DNA of 64,000 nucleotides from contig NW_020654810.1 of assembly GCF_003589595.1 (NCBI RefSeq), positions 24,575,257 to 24,639,256 of the forward strand, given 5' to 3'. Made by a program: the position numbers and the translations under genes. Below are positions 23,405 to 33,965 of the stretch, piece after piece. The notes under the pieces were generated by a model that was not told the origin of the DNA, did not search any database, and was given only the letters and a program-made list of their open reading frames with translations. This DNA comes from Hyposmocoma kahamanoa. Lineage: Eukaryota > Arthropoda > Insecta > Lepidoptera > Cosmopterigidae. Position 1 is the first letter of the stretch; every line of letters begins with the position of its first letter.

Positions 23405-24018
23405 TAAATTAAAAATATACATACAGACATAGATATACTTCACGCCTTTTTCCCATCGGGGTAGGCAGAGACAACAGTCTTCCACTTGCTACGGTCCTGA
23501 CACACATCTTTCGCCTCATCAACACGCATCAATGTCAATCAATCAATTTCATACACGCTCGTCAGTTAAGGGTACTCTTGACCTGGCCCTTGTTTAGGAT
23601 GGCCTCAATTTGGTCATGATAAGTTCTCCTTGGTCGGCCCATACCAACTTGCCCGCTCACACTCGCCATATAAATCTGTTTCGTCATTCTTCTTTCATTC
23701 ATTTTCTCTACATGTCCGAACCATCTAAACATCCCGTTCTCTATCTTTGTCACTATATCTTCTTCCACGCCGCAACGCTCTCTTATCACACTGTTCCGTA
23801 ATTTATCCATCCGAGTCACTCCAGCCATACTCCTCAAAGCTCTCATTTCTACTGCATTAATTCTACTTTCATGCTTCTTCTGCCAAACCCAACATTCACT
23901 ACCATACATAAGTGTAGGAACCAGCAAATGCACAGCCAATCGTGCCTTTTTAGACACTTTCTGGCTGCCCATGAAGGTATGCAAGGCACCATTCACCTGA
24001 TTTCCTGCGTTCACTCTT
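23405..24018 (-). pseudogene. LINE reverse transcriptase C-terminal fragment
   Basis: A 150-codon open frame (24014-23562) reads MNAGNQVNGALHTFM, SKKARLAVHLLVPTLMYGSE, CWVWQKKHESRINAVEMRAL, VIRERCGVEEDIVTKIENGM, RWFGHVEKMNERR, and MGRPRRTYHDQIEAILNKGQ. A further frame gives DEAKDVCQDRSKW and VVSAYPDGKKA-stop near 23450. This is the classic C-terminal end of a lepidopteran non-LTR element. The ATATCTATGTCTGTATGTAT stretch after it (plus 23410-23440) acts as the tail. It is one of the cleanest LINE frames here, but everything upstream of the RT thumb is gone. Confidence 0.8.
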
Positions 24019-24059
24019 CTTTGAATTAAAAATATATATATTATATTTTCGTTTATGTC

Positions 24060-24200
24060 TCAGGGTGGCTGGCGCAATGGCAGTGCCCCTCAGATCTATG
24101 CAATTTAAAGCTCTGAGTGGCACTGTAACTGTTATGGACAGGCGTGTAGCTTACCATCAGACGCACCTTGTTCGTCCCGTCACTTGATGTTATAAAAAAA
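24060..24200 (-). repeat. family A 5' half
   Basis: Plus-strand CAATGGCAGTGCCCCTCAGA, AATTTAAAGCTCTGAGTGGC, TTATGGACAGGCGTGTAGC and TTCGTCCCGTCACTTGATG are the reverse of the family A start. Very well kept. Confidence 0.75.
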
Positions 24201-24221
24201 ACTCCCTCGAATACTAATTAT

Positions 24222-24385
24222 TCAATTTGTACATTATTTTTAGAACATTATAGCAATTAATTAAGGTTTATTTCTGTATACGAAAGGATATTGGAAGAGC
24301 GGGCCTTCCTGATACAGGTAGATGATGATATCTACTAGGAAGATCCAATTGTAACTCAAATTTTTAGTTTTGCGGAAAAGAAATA
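24222..24385 (+). repeat. dispersed repeat I, copy 2
   Basis: Matches 18790-18920 (AATTAAGGTTTATTTCTGTA, GATATTGGAAGAGCGGGCC, TAGATGATGATATCTA) and continues past the point where copy 1 is broken by the LINE. Confidence 0.55.
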
Positions 24386-24399
24386 AAACTATGTTCATT

Positions 24400-24945
24400 T
24401 TCATATTATTATCATCTTAAAACATTGAATCGAAAACCCACTTCAAAAGTTTGCTTATCAACTTTTTTGATTTCCATAGGATCCCCTCATCTGATTCTGA
24501 ATTCTTGGTGACAATGGGACTGTTACGGACTCCTTTGTACATTTTATATTTTCTTTTCCGGTTGTCATGGTGACGGTGTTTTGTTGATTACATGTATTGT
24601 GTCTAGTGAAAAGTCGATGTTCATTTGCGGAAAATAATTATTAGTAATTTGTGATACCCGAAACGAACCTAGAACAGCATCAGGGACCAATTTTCGAAAT
24701 CGGTGCACAATTGATGGAGAAATAGATGAATACACGGGCATGCCTATAAAATTCGAGAATTTACTTCGATTTTCATGGGATCGCCTTATTAGATTCTGAC
24801 TTGGTGACAATGGGACTACCACGATAATGCACCTTTTTAAAGTAAAAAAGAATTTTTAAAATCGGTGCACAATTGATGGCGACATCTGAAAACATACATA
24901 CAGCCGAATGTATAATCTCCCCCCTTTTTTTAAGTCGGTTAAAAA
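24400..24945 (-). repeat. family F repeat (related to D), copy 1
   Basis: Plus-strand ATAGGATCCCCTCATCTGAT, TGACAATGGGACTGTTACGG, TAGAACAGCATCAGGGACC, CACGGGCATGCCTATAAAAT and TTTTAAGTCGGTTAAAAA at the end. The AAGTCGGTT end is that of family D read backwards. It is the uninterrupted version of the site hit by the LINE at 50563. Confidence 0.65.
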
Positions 24946-24949
24946 ATTT

Positions 24950-25240
24950 AACATCGTTTCAGAGATCCGGCTGGTTTCGAACCAACGTCTTCTAGCAAAC
25001 CGTGCTAGACGCTATGGCAAAAAAGTCGTTAAAAAACACAAAAGAGAGATCTACAGCAAGCACATAGAATAATTCGTAAAGTCCGCTAGTTCGTTCCGTG
25101 GTTTGGCGTCTGACACGGTTTGATTGAACTTTGAAAAGACGTCCAAGACGTTGGATCGAATCCAGATGGATTGAAGGATTTTTTTCTGAGTGTTCGATCT
25201 TTCTGTTAATAATTGTAACAAAAAAAATATGTCATCCCCT
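24950..25240. mobile_element. family C foldback element, copy 2
   Basis: Left arm 24957-25017 (minus-strand B-box-like GGTTCGAAACC) and right arm about 25080-25215 (GGCGTCTGACACGG, TTGGATCGAATCC, TCTGAGTGTTCGATC). Between them lies loop sequence homologous, in inverted orientation, to the loop of the copy at 2083-2545 (CACGGAACGAACTAGC versus CACGGAACGAACCAAC). A second copy with both arms shows that the foldback arrangement is a family property and not a chance juxtaposition. Confidence 0.65.
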
Positions 25241-25353
25241 TAATCAATAAACTTAATAACGTTTGAGATAATTAAGTTGTAAACGCATTTACGACTGTCG
25301 TTTTTTACATCGAACCTCAGCACACTTCTAGCATTATTTTTTAGATTTTAGAA

Positions 25354-25557
25354 ACTGCCTCCGTGGCCGAACGGCTACCATGCAGAGGTCCCAGGTTCGA
25401 TTCCCGGGTCGGGAGAAATATCTGTATGCCCTACATTTATTTCTCTCGTGAGTTTGGGTGTAATTTGTGGTTGTCTACGTGTGTGTCCATGGCACCCGCG
25501 ACACAGGGTTTCCCTAGTGCGGGGCTATGTTGAGTGTGTACGTTATTATTATTATTT
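25354..25557 (+). mobile_element. family B SINE, near full length
   Basis: ACTGCCTCCGTGGCCGAACG, a shortened tRNA-like middle (the segment between TTACCATG and CAGAGGTCC is deleted), AGGTTCGATTCCCGGG, full body, and tail GTTATTATTATTATTTTTT. Confidence 0.85.
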
Positions 25558-26219
25558 TTTATTTTTTTTAGATGACGATATTAAACCGTGAAGAGGCCCT
25601 TCTCTATCAATTCACAAATGGAATGTAAACTCAAAATCTACTTATTTCGTCGATAAGCAATTTACACTCGAAACCGTCATGTTTACTCAATTAAATTACC
25701 GCGTTACATTTTGCTTCGCGTACCACTGCCGTGCACGGGACAGGCATAGCGTCAGCTTGTCATTTGTAGACCCTCGTGGAGACCCTTTTCAATGTGACGT
25801 AATACGACGACGTGTCTCTGCTGTTTTTGACGTTTCGTTGCTTTTAATTTTATTTCAATTTTTTTAAGCTAATGTTGTCCATTGCTTTAAACTTTCTTCA
25901 TCAATTCTACGCCATGTAGGTACCTGGTCTGAAACCTGACTTGAACTGTCTCTATACGAAGACAACAGCGCCTAAATAATAAAGCTTAAAATGCTTAAGC
26001 TTTAAGTGTTTATTAAACATTATATTCCTGAAATATTTGTTATTAGTTTTTTCAAATGTTTCACTTTGATAATGAGAGTAAACAAGTCTAAAAATTACTT
26101 AAGAAAACAAAAACCCGACTGCAAAAGCTTTAGCTTTCTATCTGAAACGATAAAAAATAATATTTCCCCTCACTATTTTGATTATTTTTATAGCCTATGA
26201 CACTCCTACAATCAATTCA
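25558..26219. other. unassigned AT-rich DNA
   Basis: No recognised gene or repeat. A short palindrome (AAAGCTTAAAATGCTTAAGCTTT) region lies at about 25981-26003. Confidence 0.4.
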
Positions 26220-26340
26220 AATTATCCGCTGTTAGACGCGCTGCAACCGCGCAGCGGCCGCGCGACAATCGCGCTGCAGTCACGCTCGGTTGTAATCACG
26301 GTTAGTGAGGTGTACATGTTAATTTGTGAAATTAACCACG
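26220..26340 (+). promoter_or_regulatory. GC-rich, repeat-bearing lead of a MADF-like ORF
   Basis: GCGCTGCAACCGCGCAGCGG and CGCGCTGCAGTCACGC are overlapping near-repeats in an abrupt GC-rich patch just before the ATG at 26341. PIF/Harbinger ends often carry such patches. It may be the terminus and promoter of that element; no terminal duplication could be fixed. Confidence 0.35.
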
Positions 26341-26493
26341 ATGGATGAAAATCGAATTGAAGAATTTATAGAAAATGTAAAACAACATCCTGCAATATGG
26401 GATAATGTTCCCGAATTTTTTACTCACCTCAGCGTAATTATAAGTCGTTCTTCTACACAAATAGTGTTTCCGAAGATGGTTTCATGTCGTTGA
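26341..26493 (+). CDS. short ORF with MADF-like start (probable transposon exon 1 remnant)
   Basis: A 50-codon frame from ATG 26341 to TGA 26491. Its first half reads EEFIENVKQHPAIWD, which fits the opening helix of the MADF (Myb/SANT-like) DNA-binding domain, where an FI..V..HP.IWD core is followed by Y..R. The usual next part (NY, R, W.EI) is missing: after FFTHL the frame turns unrelated and stops. MADF proteins are found as host regulators and as the second gene of PIF/Harbinger transposons, where they help the transposase bind the element ends. The GC-rich lead and lack of other exons favour a decayed Harbinger copy. The MADF match is judged by eye only. Confidence 0.45.
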   Translation: MDENRIEEFIENVKQHPAIWDNVPEFFTHLSVIISRSSTQIVFPKMVSCR

Positions 26494-26754
26494 ATATGGC
26501 TTTCCAAGAGTTGAAGTAATTCCATGAACATGATTCTATTCATTCTAAATCATAAAAAGTCTAAAAATAAATTTCGAATTTTTTGTTGTCATATTGCGAA
26601 CCTTGTAGTATTAATTTTGATTATTTTGACAAAATAAAGGTAACGTACGGATTCTAATACGATCTGGTAATCTTTTTAATTTTTTCTTCTCCAGTTTTAA
26701 CAAAATATGTGAAACTAATGCTGCAGGGCTTCCCTCACCTCATATGTCAAAATT

Positions 26755-27713
26755 TATCAAGCCGTTTAGGCTGTACTGCGTACGTTCCTCTCTACTGACC
26801 CGAGAGATAGGGTTTTTCGGAGAGACTACGGACTCGACGGGAAGATCAGGGTACAGCGGGCGTCCGGGCCAAGTCCTCCGCCAGTGATACGCCTTTGCGA
26901 GCGTCTCTGGCGGACCCATACTTGGGTATGGACTCGCTGGGGTTTGTGGTTAGCTGCAGAGACAGACATATTTGTCCGCCCCGATTGCATGTGTCCGGGG
27001 CGTCTGTCTCGTGAGTAGATAACGAGGCTTAGTAGCGGTCTAGTTGAGGGCCTGAAGCAAGGAGACGCGTGGGGTTTTACTTAAACTCAACTTAAAGGGC
27101 AACTCACGTAGTTGCCATTTAAGTTGGAAGCTATGTCCGGACATTGCCGCAGGACACTGTGACTGGCATCTCCGGCACTAGCTCGGCGAGCTAGTAGAGG
27201 ATAAGTTAGATATCCTCCGGTCACTCCAGCCGCTTAGGTTATTGGGAACTAGAGAGACGTCGTTTTTATACGTCGGGAAGTGAGCGTGTCTTACAGCTCC
27301 GCCACCAATGAGGAGATTTGGTAGTGAACTCAGAATCGACGGCTAAGCGGTGGCAACCGCTAGTTGTGCAATGCGCAACGGGAAGTGAGCGTGCCTGCAG
27401 CTCTGGTACCTATCTGTTAAATAGGGAGGGTACTGTACGTGCACCCGGGGCGGCTCACCCGAGGCACTAGCCTCTCAAAGAACCGACTGAAGTCAAGTGA
27501 CAGAAGTCTGTGACAACCCTGTACACGGGTTGATCTGGGGTCAGAACCTGAACTTGTAAGATTCCTGTGCGCGCACAGGTCATAGTGCCCTTCTCGTATG
27601 TCCTAAGGGTACGTAGGGAGGATAACTATAATCAAAACTAACGTAGAAACATATGGAGCTTGCTTGCTTGCGCTTACTGCATACATACATACATACATAC
27701 ATACATACATACA
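26755..27713 (+). mobile_element. GC-rich noncoding block with (CATA)n tail, LINE 3' end-like
   Basis: About 950 bp of strikingly GC-rich DNA with no open frame, ending at 27680-27713 in eight CATA units. An inverted partial copy lies at 63650-64000, sharing TGCACCCGGGGCGGC-like, TGTGCGCGCACAGG and GGTTCTGACCCCAG blocks. A compact GC-rich 3' UTR plus short-repeat tail fits a non-LTR element whose coding part was never copied. Possible families include R1- or Jockey-like elements; this is inference. Confidence 0.55.
27680..27713 (+). repeat. (CATA)n microsatellite
   Basis: Eight or so perfect CATA units. Probably the tail of the preceding element, not an independent satellite. Confidence 0.9.
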
Positions 27714-27837
27714 CATGAAAAAGACAACCTTCACGCAGTCGGGTAAAAAGACGTACATAAATTATTTTGGTACTCCGTCAGACAAGAGACGTTGATTCAC
27801 TGTCGAACAATTAACAACTTTTCTTTTTTTTATGATT

Positions 27838-28030
27838 TCAATTGACGGGACGAACAAGTTGTGCGCCTGGTGGTAAATGACACGCCTGTCCATAGCAGTG
27901 CCACTCAGAGCTTTAAACCTTAAAAGATCAGATGTGCCTTCACCAGCACCCTCACTCTCCAAGACCGGAACGTAGTAACATTCTTATGGCTGTACTTCCG
28001 TGTACAAACTACTTCCCGGTAGAAACTCAG
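27838..28030 (+). repeat. family A, internally deleted
   Basis: TTGACGGGACGAACAAGTTG, CGCCTGGTGGTAAATGACAC, GCCACTCAGAGCTTTAAACC, CCAAGACCGGAACGTAGTAA are kept in order. The GGGGCACTG and GACATAAG blocks are deleted. Confidence 0.8.
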
Positions 28031-28721
28031 AAGGAGTGTTACTTGTACTAAGTCCTAGGCATATGTCGCTTTAGGAATTCAAACCGTTGACACGACATTG
28101 ACACGAGTTAAAGCTACGGTTTCCATTAATCGGTAATCAGCGTAAATGTGAAATCATGTTTCTCGTTTTGCTTGCTTTTCAATAACTCATAGACGATCAA
28201 ATTACACACTTACTATATTTCTTGCAAGATAATGTGCCCGTATAATTCTACTATTATCTTCTATACGAAAATCAAACATAATTTTACAAACCAAAATGCT
28301 ATCGAAGCTGTATTCCAACAATGAGAATGTCAGAGCAAATACAACTGTTAATATCTACACCTAAAGTCTCTCATTTTTCGTAATGTATCGGTCCGAAGTT
28401 GGAGACTTCATTGAACAATTCGTCCCCTAGTCTCTCACTTTCTATCAGTTTAAAATATATAGAGAGAGACTTTAGAGTTTAAACGCAATACACGCTTGAT
28501 CAGCTACTTGTAAATGACATGGGTCCAGGCATTGACTAAGTACCTATAACGAGAATTTTGTTACGAAGCGTATTTTCTTCTTAAACTTAATTTCATTTGT
28601 AAGCAGTTAAAACAGATTCATATTCGGGCAATTTCTTTTTTCCTTCAAATACGTGCTGTTGGAGCAAATTGTGTCTCAGTACATTTACGAAAATGTAATT
28701 TATGTTAAGTAGAATGTTATT

Positions 28722-28945
28722 TTTTAACTGACTTTAAAAAAGTATCAGATTTCTTAATTCTGCTGATTTTTTTTATGTATGTTAGACGATAACTCGTAAA
28801 CAAATTTTGATGATTTTTTTTTTGTTGGATTTTTAATTTATTTAAATTTGAAGAACATATTCCACCTCTAACGGTGGCTAACTAGGGGATGAATGGCATT
28901 TGAAATCGGTTTTTTTAGTACTCCTTACTAAGATTATTCATCAAT
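28722..28945 (+). repeat. family D repeat, internally deleted
   Basis: TTTAACTGACTTTAAAAAAG, ACAAATTTTGATGATTTTT, CCACCTCTAACGGTGGCTAA (hairpin) and GGTTTTTTTAGTACTCC in order. Confidence 0.65.
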
Positions 28946-29224
28946 AATAATAGCAGACATAACGTTACCACGAGGAACAGAAATAAATCACATAGATAGT
29001 CTTATACTTTAAAAGAGACTCATTGAATTCACCATGCTGACCGCAGATGGCTGCGAGACATCAAATCTCATGGAAAGATTTTTGAGAAACTTCTCCGACA
29101 TTAAAACTTTGCTTCTCCGTTAAAATAATAAATAATCTTCGTATTGTCCCACTGCTGTTCACGGGCTTCCTTTAAAATGAGACCATAAGGCCGTTACATC
29201 AAAGAAAAGTTAAAAGAGTGAAGT

Positions 29225-29375
29225 AATTAATTATTTCTTAGGTAAGCAAAGTACACTTGAAATCGTATCGTAAATCGTAATCATACTGATTAAACTCTAC
29301 TGCTCATTGATAAGGCAGATTCTTTTGAGAAGAATGAACGAGAAACTCCAGGGGTTGGTTCTAAATATACTTCTG
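29225..29375 (-). repeat. LINE 3' UTR fragment (11636-type)
   Basis: The plus strand shows TCTTAGGTAAGCAAAGTACA, TTGAAATCGTATC, TTAAACTCTACTGCTCATTG, AAGGCAGATTCTTTTGAGAA and GAGAAACTCCAGGGGTTGG, the reverse of the 3' UTR at 11850-11990. No coding part. Confidence 0.7.
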
Positions 29376-29574
29376 AATACATTTTTCATTACAATATTTA
29401 ATTGGCAAATATTAGGGAGTTCACGTTTTCCTATACCGGTAATTTAGAAGTCAATAGAATTTAGGAATCACAGGTAGCAGCAATAGGTATTCGCACCAAG
29501 CAACTACAGCTCTATCTGCACATAAAATGGCTTCGAAATATTTTCCATGCAATGACAAAGTAACTTTATAAAGG

Positions 29575-29690
29575 ACGGAGCACATTTTACGTGCACGCTT
29601 CACCTCGGAAGTGCCGCGCCACCGACAGCCAACGTCCGCTTCCTGTGCTACAATGTGCTCGAGGGCATATGAGCTTTGAACTTTCTACCT
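29575..29690 (+). repeat. repeat G, copy 1
   Basis: CCACCGACAGCCAACGTCCG, CTTCCTGTGCTACA and GTGCTCGAGG match the second copy at 30290-30425, about 700 bp away in the same orientation. No ORF. Confidence 0.5.
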
Positions 29691-30049
29691 ATTGTTTTAA
29701 GTATTAAATTCATTAGATATTTTCTACATTTTGTAGTCAGAGAGTAAATGATGTTAAAACATAACTAATAACATAAATGCTTCGAGAACGTCCTTTGACG
29801 TCACTTTGATAACTTTATTTCTAGCTGTGATATTTTCAAATAATTTCTCGTTTCAATTATATTTATTTACAATTATTAAACAGTAGAGCGCCTTGTTCAA
29901 TAATTCGTCCAGGGAAGACCTATTTCCACCTCGTACGGAGTTCCGACTTCGAATTTTGAATCAAATTTGTTCCGAATCCGAGAATATAGAAATCTAGAAA
30001 ACTCGACCTTTTTCGGATGTCACTAAGGATGTAAATTACAGACACATTG

Positions 30050-30138
30050 TGCAATGGCAGGGATCCTCAAATCTTTTCTGAGTGACCCTGCAACTGCTAT
30101 ACACAGGCGTGTCTCTTCCCACCACTTGGTATAATACA
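30050..30138 (-). repeat. family A 5' end fragment
   Basis: Reverse of the family A start: CTGCAACTGCTATACACAGG, CGTGTCTCTTCCCACCACTT. Confidence 0.5.
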
Positions 30139-30284
30139 AAAAAGAGTTTTGTCCTAGAGAATTCTGTTTTAATTTAAATTTAAATTTTAAGGTTTGTTTC
30201 TTGTCAGTAAATATTTAACTGTAGACGGTAAGCGATAACTTACTTAACTGTGAGTGAAGTAAGTTTATAAATAGGCAACAGAGA

Positions 30285-30425
30285 AATATTGAAGCACATA
30301 TTTTAGTGCTGTAAACCTCGCAAGGGAGCTCCACCGACAGGCAACATCCGCTTTCCGTGTTACAGTGTACTCGAGGTGTGGCACCCGACGCCATGTGAAG
30401 AGCGCTTTAAACTTTCTTTTGTTTC
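30285..30425 (+). repeat. repeat G, copy 2
   Basis: GAGCTCCACCGACAGGCAAC, TCCGCTTTCCGTGTTACAGT and GTACTCGAGG. Pairs with 29575-29690. Confidence 0.5.
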
Positions 30426-30924
30426 GCTGTAATAGAAAAGTTCCAATTTTATTTAACAAGTGATTTCAGCATTTATTTACTAGCAAATATGTAAGCGCAG
30501 TCAAATTTGATAATTTGTACTGTTTTTTTCATACTGTACAATGTATCGTCTTGTTACGTTTTCGCGATTGTCGCACATTGAAAATGAAACTATGACAGTG
30601 AATGCTTGTTTTGTTACATGTCAACTTCTGTCAACAACTGGTTACAATACAACCTGTTTTGAAAATAAAAATACAACTAATTATGATCAATAGTAATGAT
30701 AATCAATGCCAAGTTATACTTTTAAACTTTCGCGTTGCATTGTACTAACAGTTGGAAAAGGGAATAAATGCGTTCATATACGAATAGGTATTTTTCACAC
30801 GTACCTAGTTACCCGCCATTTCGGCCAGGTTGCACTGGCCGTAGTCACGGACTGACTGACAGACTGAAGGAATGACGGATTCATACCTTAATTTGGCACA
30901 CTGGACAACGTGGACAAATTGGAC

Positions 30925-31055
30925 CACTGCTGAGTTATCCTCTTTCCAACAAAAAATAGAGTCATCGAAATCAGTACACACAAACAAAAATACAATCGAA
31001 TTAAAAACCTCCTCCATTTTAGGAGGTAAAAAACTTAAGTCGGCTAAAAAATAAA
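30925..31055 (-). repeat. family D 5' end
   Basis: Plus-strand CTCTTTCCAACAAAAAATAG, CATCGAAATCAGTACACAC, AACCTCCTCCATTTTAGGAG and AAGTCGGCTAAAAAAT reverse the family D start. Confidence 0.6.
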
Positions 31056-31139
31056 ATAGGCTGTATTCGACATGCTAAATACATAAATTACAAACAAAAA
31101 AATTAATAAAGTAAAAAATTAAGGCCAAAAACCAAATAC

Positions 31140-31262
31140 GAAAAAACGACAACAAGTGCATAGAAAAATTTGTGAGGTCGAAGTCGAGAAGGCGTCGTCG
31201 GTTCGATTCCGGGTTGAAGGGATTATTTCTAAGTGTGTTAATAATTATAACAAACAAGTAAA
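31140..31262 (+). repeat. family C right arm
   Basis: GGCGTCGTCGGTTCGATTCC (B box), GAAGGGATTATTTCTAAGTG and TTAATAATTATAACAAACAA follow the right arm of family C. Confidence 0.55.
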
Positions 31263-31844
31263 TTCAAATTAAAATAAAAAATTATAAAAATGCATGTTAA
31301 AAGGGCGCAGGACTCAGCATCGGAGAACTGTGCTAATTGCATAGCCCTCGCTCGCTGTGATTTTGCCAAGGTCCGTTATAAATTGGAACACCACAATTCA
31401 AATATATGTTACAAAAATTATTTCCATTTTAACGATTAGCATTAGACATGACTGAACTTCAAAGTCTAGACTTTGATTGTTTAGCAAATATTGTGTAACT
31501 TAATACTCAATTCATAAAATCAAAGACAGACATTGTCACAAACAGACGCACCTACCCATAATCGCTTTTAATCCTGCAATTACAACGTAAATCCTTAGGA
31601 TTTCATAGACAATCAAAGAGAATTATTTCGGGCGACGATTATCTCAAGAGGCACTGAAGAGGTTTGGTCCTCAGTTGAGAGGGCAGTTTAATTAATGGAG
31701 CCCTCTACGGTCCTCCACGCGTCCTCCAACGTTTAATTGGAGAAAATTTTGTTGCTATAAAACGTCTTTTAGTTTTTCATCCGGCTCGAAGGACCAATTT
31801 TGCTACAGGTTCTTGAGAGTTGAAAGAAATTTTACTTTTTTTTA
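31263..31844. other. unassigned DNA
   Basis: No gene or family recognised. Confidence 0.4.
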
Positions 31845-31970
31845 TGATGCCAAGTGACCGGACGAATAAGTCGTCCACCTGGTGGTAAACGACACGCCTA
31901 CCCATAACAGAGGGGCACTGTGACCCTGAAACTCAAGTGAACAAGTCCCATGTGCCTGTAATTGGAACAC
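31845..31970 (+). repeat. family A, internally deleted
   Basis: ATGCCAAGTGACCGGACGAA, CCACCTGGTGGTAAACGACA, then GGGGCACTGTGACCC and GTGAACAAGTCCCATGTGCC. The middle and 3' half are missing. Confidence 0.7.
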
Positions 31971-32198
31971 AACACAATAATTCACAGAAATAATGAATGA
32001 AATATTCGTAATTACTCATTTAAAATTGACAATGGTAACATAGAATAGTAATGTAAGTATCAAAATTTAGGCTCCTAGATGGAGTGCACGAAAAAGCACC
32101 GACACACGACGAACCGTCCCTTTAATGTATATCTGGTGCTGGCTCCAAGATCTCCGATTGGCAAAATGGAGGTAAAGTTGTCACTAGTCCTTGTGGTA

Positions 32199-32605
32199 TG
32201 TTGGACTTCAAAAAAAGGAGGAGATTGTCAATTCGACTGTGTTTTTTGTATGTTTGTTACGCGATATTTCTGGTATTTGTGAACCGATTTTCAAGATTAT
32301 TTTTTTGTTGGAAAGAAGGTACCTCCATAGTGGTCTCATTTAATTTTGAAGAAAATCATCCTCTAAGTGTGGCTGTTCACGCATGGAGATTCATTTTTAC
32401 AAATAGCGCCTAAATTTTATTATAAGGAGCAATTAATTTAATGGTTGATTTTGCTATTCTCCAATTCAAGGCGTTTTTCTCTCTCTCTACATATACTTTG
32501 AGTAGTGAGAACCGATTTTTATTATATTATATTATATATATGTAATTCCACGTACTTTTGAGGTCGGTTTTTATAGTACTCTTTACTGAGATTATTTTAA
32601 ATAAA
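32199..32605 (+). repeat. family D repeat
   Basis: GACTTCAAAAAAAGGAGGAG, TTTGTTGGAAAGAAGGTACC, TTTGAGTAGTGAGAACCGAT and TTTTGAGGTCGGTTTTTATA in order. The open frames across 32079-32413 are products of this repeat. Confidence 0.7.
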
Positions 32606-32659
32606 AAAGTTATAATTATCTTAGTGACGGAATAAAGAAGTCCTGTGCTAACCTAACCT

Positions 32660-32815
32660 ACCCGTAACAGAGGGGCATTGCTACTGTGCCCGTCGCTTTA
32701 AGACATAAGTTGTCAAATCCCATGTGCCTGTAGCTTCACCAGCAACCTTACCCATCAAAACCGGAACGCAGTACTGTGAGAAATACTGCTTAGCGGCAGA
32801 CATAGGTGTGATGTC
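32660..32815 (+). repeat. family A fragment
   Basis: CCCGTAACAGAGGGGCATTG, GTGCCCGTCGCTTTAAGACA, AAACCGGAACGCAGTACTGT, CTGCTTAGCGGCAGACATAG. Confidence 0.7.
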
Positions 32816-33854
32816 CAAAACTAAAGCTACCTATGATATTGACTTTACTAAGTGACTCAACTTCGGCTAATTGTAATAGTTTTATATCTATATTTTTGGT
32901 TACATGACATAAGGGAAACAAATAAGGTGGTATGTATGTATATCAAATTTATTTCGTTGCTAAATTAACGTATGACTGCAATAAATCCTTATTTCACAAG
33001 CTTAGCTTTCACATTTTAGCTGAATATGATATATTTGTTGTTGTTTTTTTCTGTCTTTAATTATTTAGGCGAGAATCCAATTACATAAATGTGACCAATT
33101 CAAAGTATACTGTTTATTTTATTCATCGAGTATATAATTAATTTGTTTGAGAACTATTTTATGGAATGGAATATATCATTACTTTGTAACAGACAATGAC
33201 ATCTACTGACGCGCATGTTTGCCAAAGTTCAGAAAATAATTTTAGTTCATGGTCAATATTTGAATAATGTTACAAGGGAAAAAACTGAGTTCTTATATTT
33301 CATACGGCCATTTACATAAATAAACTACTTCCAGGCTACTTGATCAACATCTAGATATATCGGTATTTCGACCTTTTTCAAATTTACTCGGGAGGGTATC
33401 AGCTCTCTTGTATTATTGGTACACGGTATTATTTTTGCGAGTGAATATTGTCATTATAATTATTATTTTCCTGTGTATAAAAAAGGACCTTGGCGTTGGA
33501 GTCTAAGCGCATTTGGGTACCGATACGAATCCGAGACCATACAAATCTAGAAAACTCGGACCCGTTTCGGATATCGCTATTCGAATCCGAAGAAATACTA
33601 ACATCGCTTGTACCTAGATGTACATTCTGTTTCTGTGGCACAAATTATCGTTATCGCGTAATAAAAATACAAAAAAAAACAGTCTAATTGAGAACTCCTC
33701 CTTTTTTGAAGACAGTTAGAAATAATGATAGCAATCGTTCATTTACTTAAAACATAGTATAACAGAAGAATTGTTACGGAAATCTGAAATATACACAAAT
33801 AATTTATCGTTTTAATAATATATATTTACAAATAGTAATCAATATAGTCTAGTA
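32816..33854. other. mostly unassigned, with a family D end fragment at 33655-33722
   Basis: 33655-33722 (AACAGTCTAATTGAGAACTC, CTCCTTTTTTGAAG) is a minus-strand start of family D. A short block at 33515-33590 (AATCCGAGACCATACAAATC, TAGAAAACTCGGACCCG, TTTCGGATATCGC) recurs, diverged, at 29968-30022. Otherwise no family seen. Confidence 0.45.
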
Positions 33855-33965
33855 GCAGTAGAGCGCCTTGTTTAAAAATTCGTCCAAGGAAGTACTGCCA
33901 TCTTACGTATTTCTGTCACCATGCGTCGTACTAAGTTCCGACTTTGAAAGTGGTGGTTTGTGACT
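33855..33965 (-). repeat. family A 3' end fragment
   Basis: GTAGAGCGCCTTG, AATTCGTCCAAGGAAGTACT and TTCTGTCACCATGCG reverse the family A 3' end. Confidence 0.65.

Noticed and set aside
27680..27713. (CATA)n as a telomeric or functional satellite
   Set aside because: It directly follows the GC-rich block and is best read as that element's tail. Insect telomere repeats (TTAGG)n were not seen.
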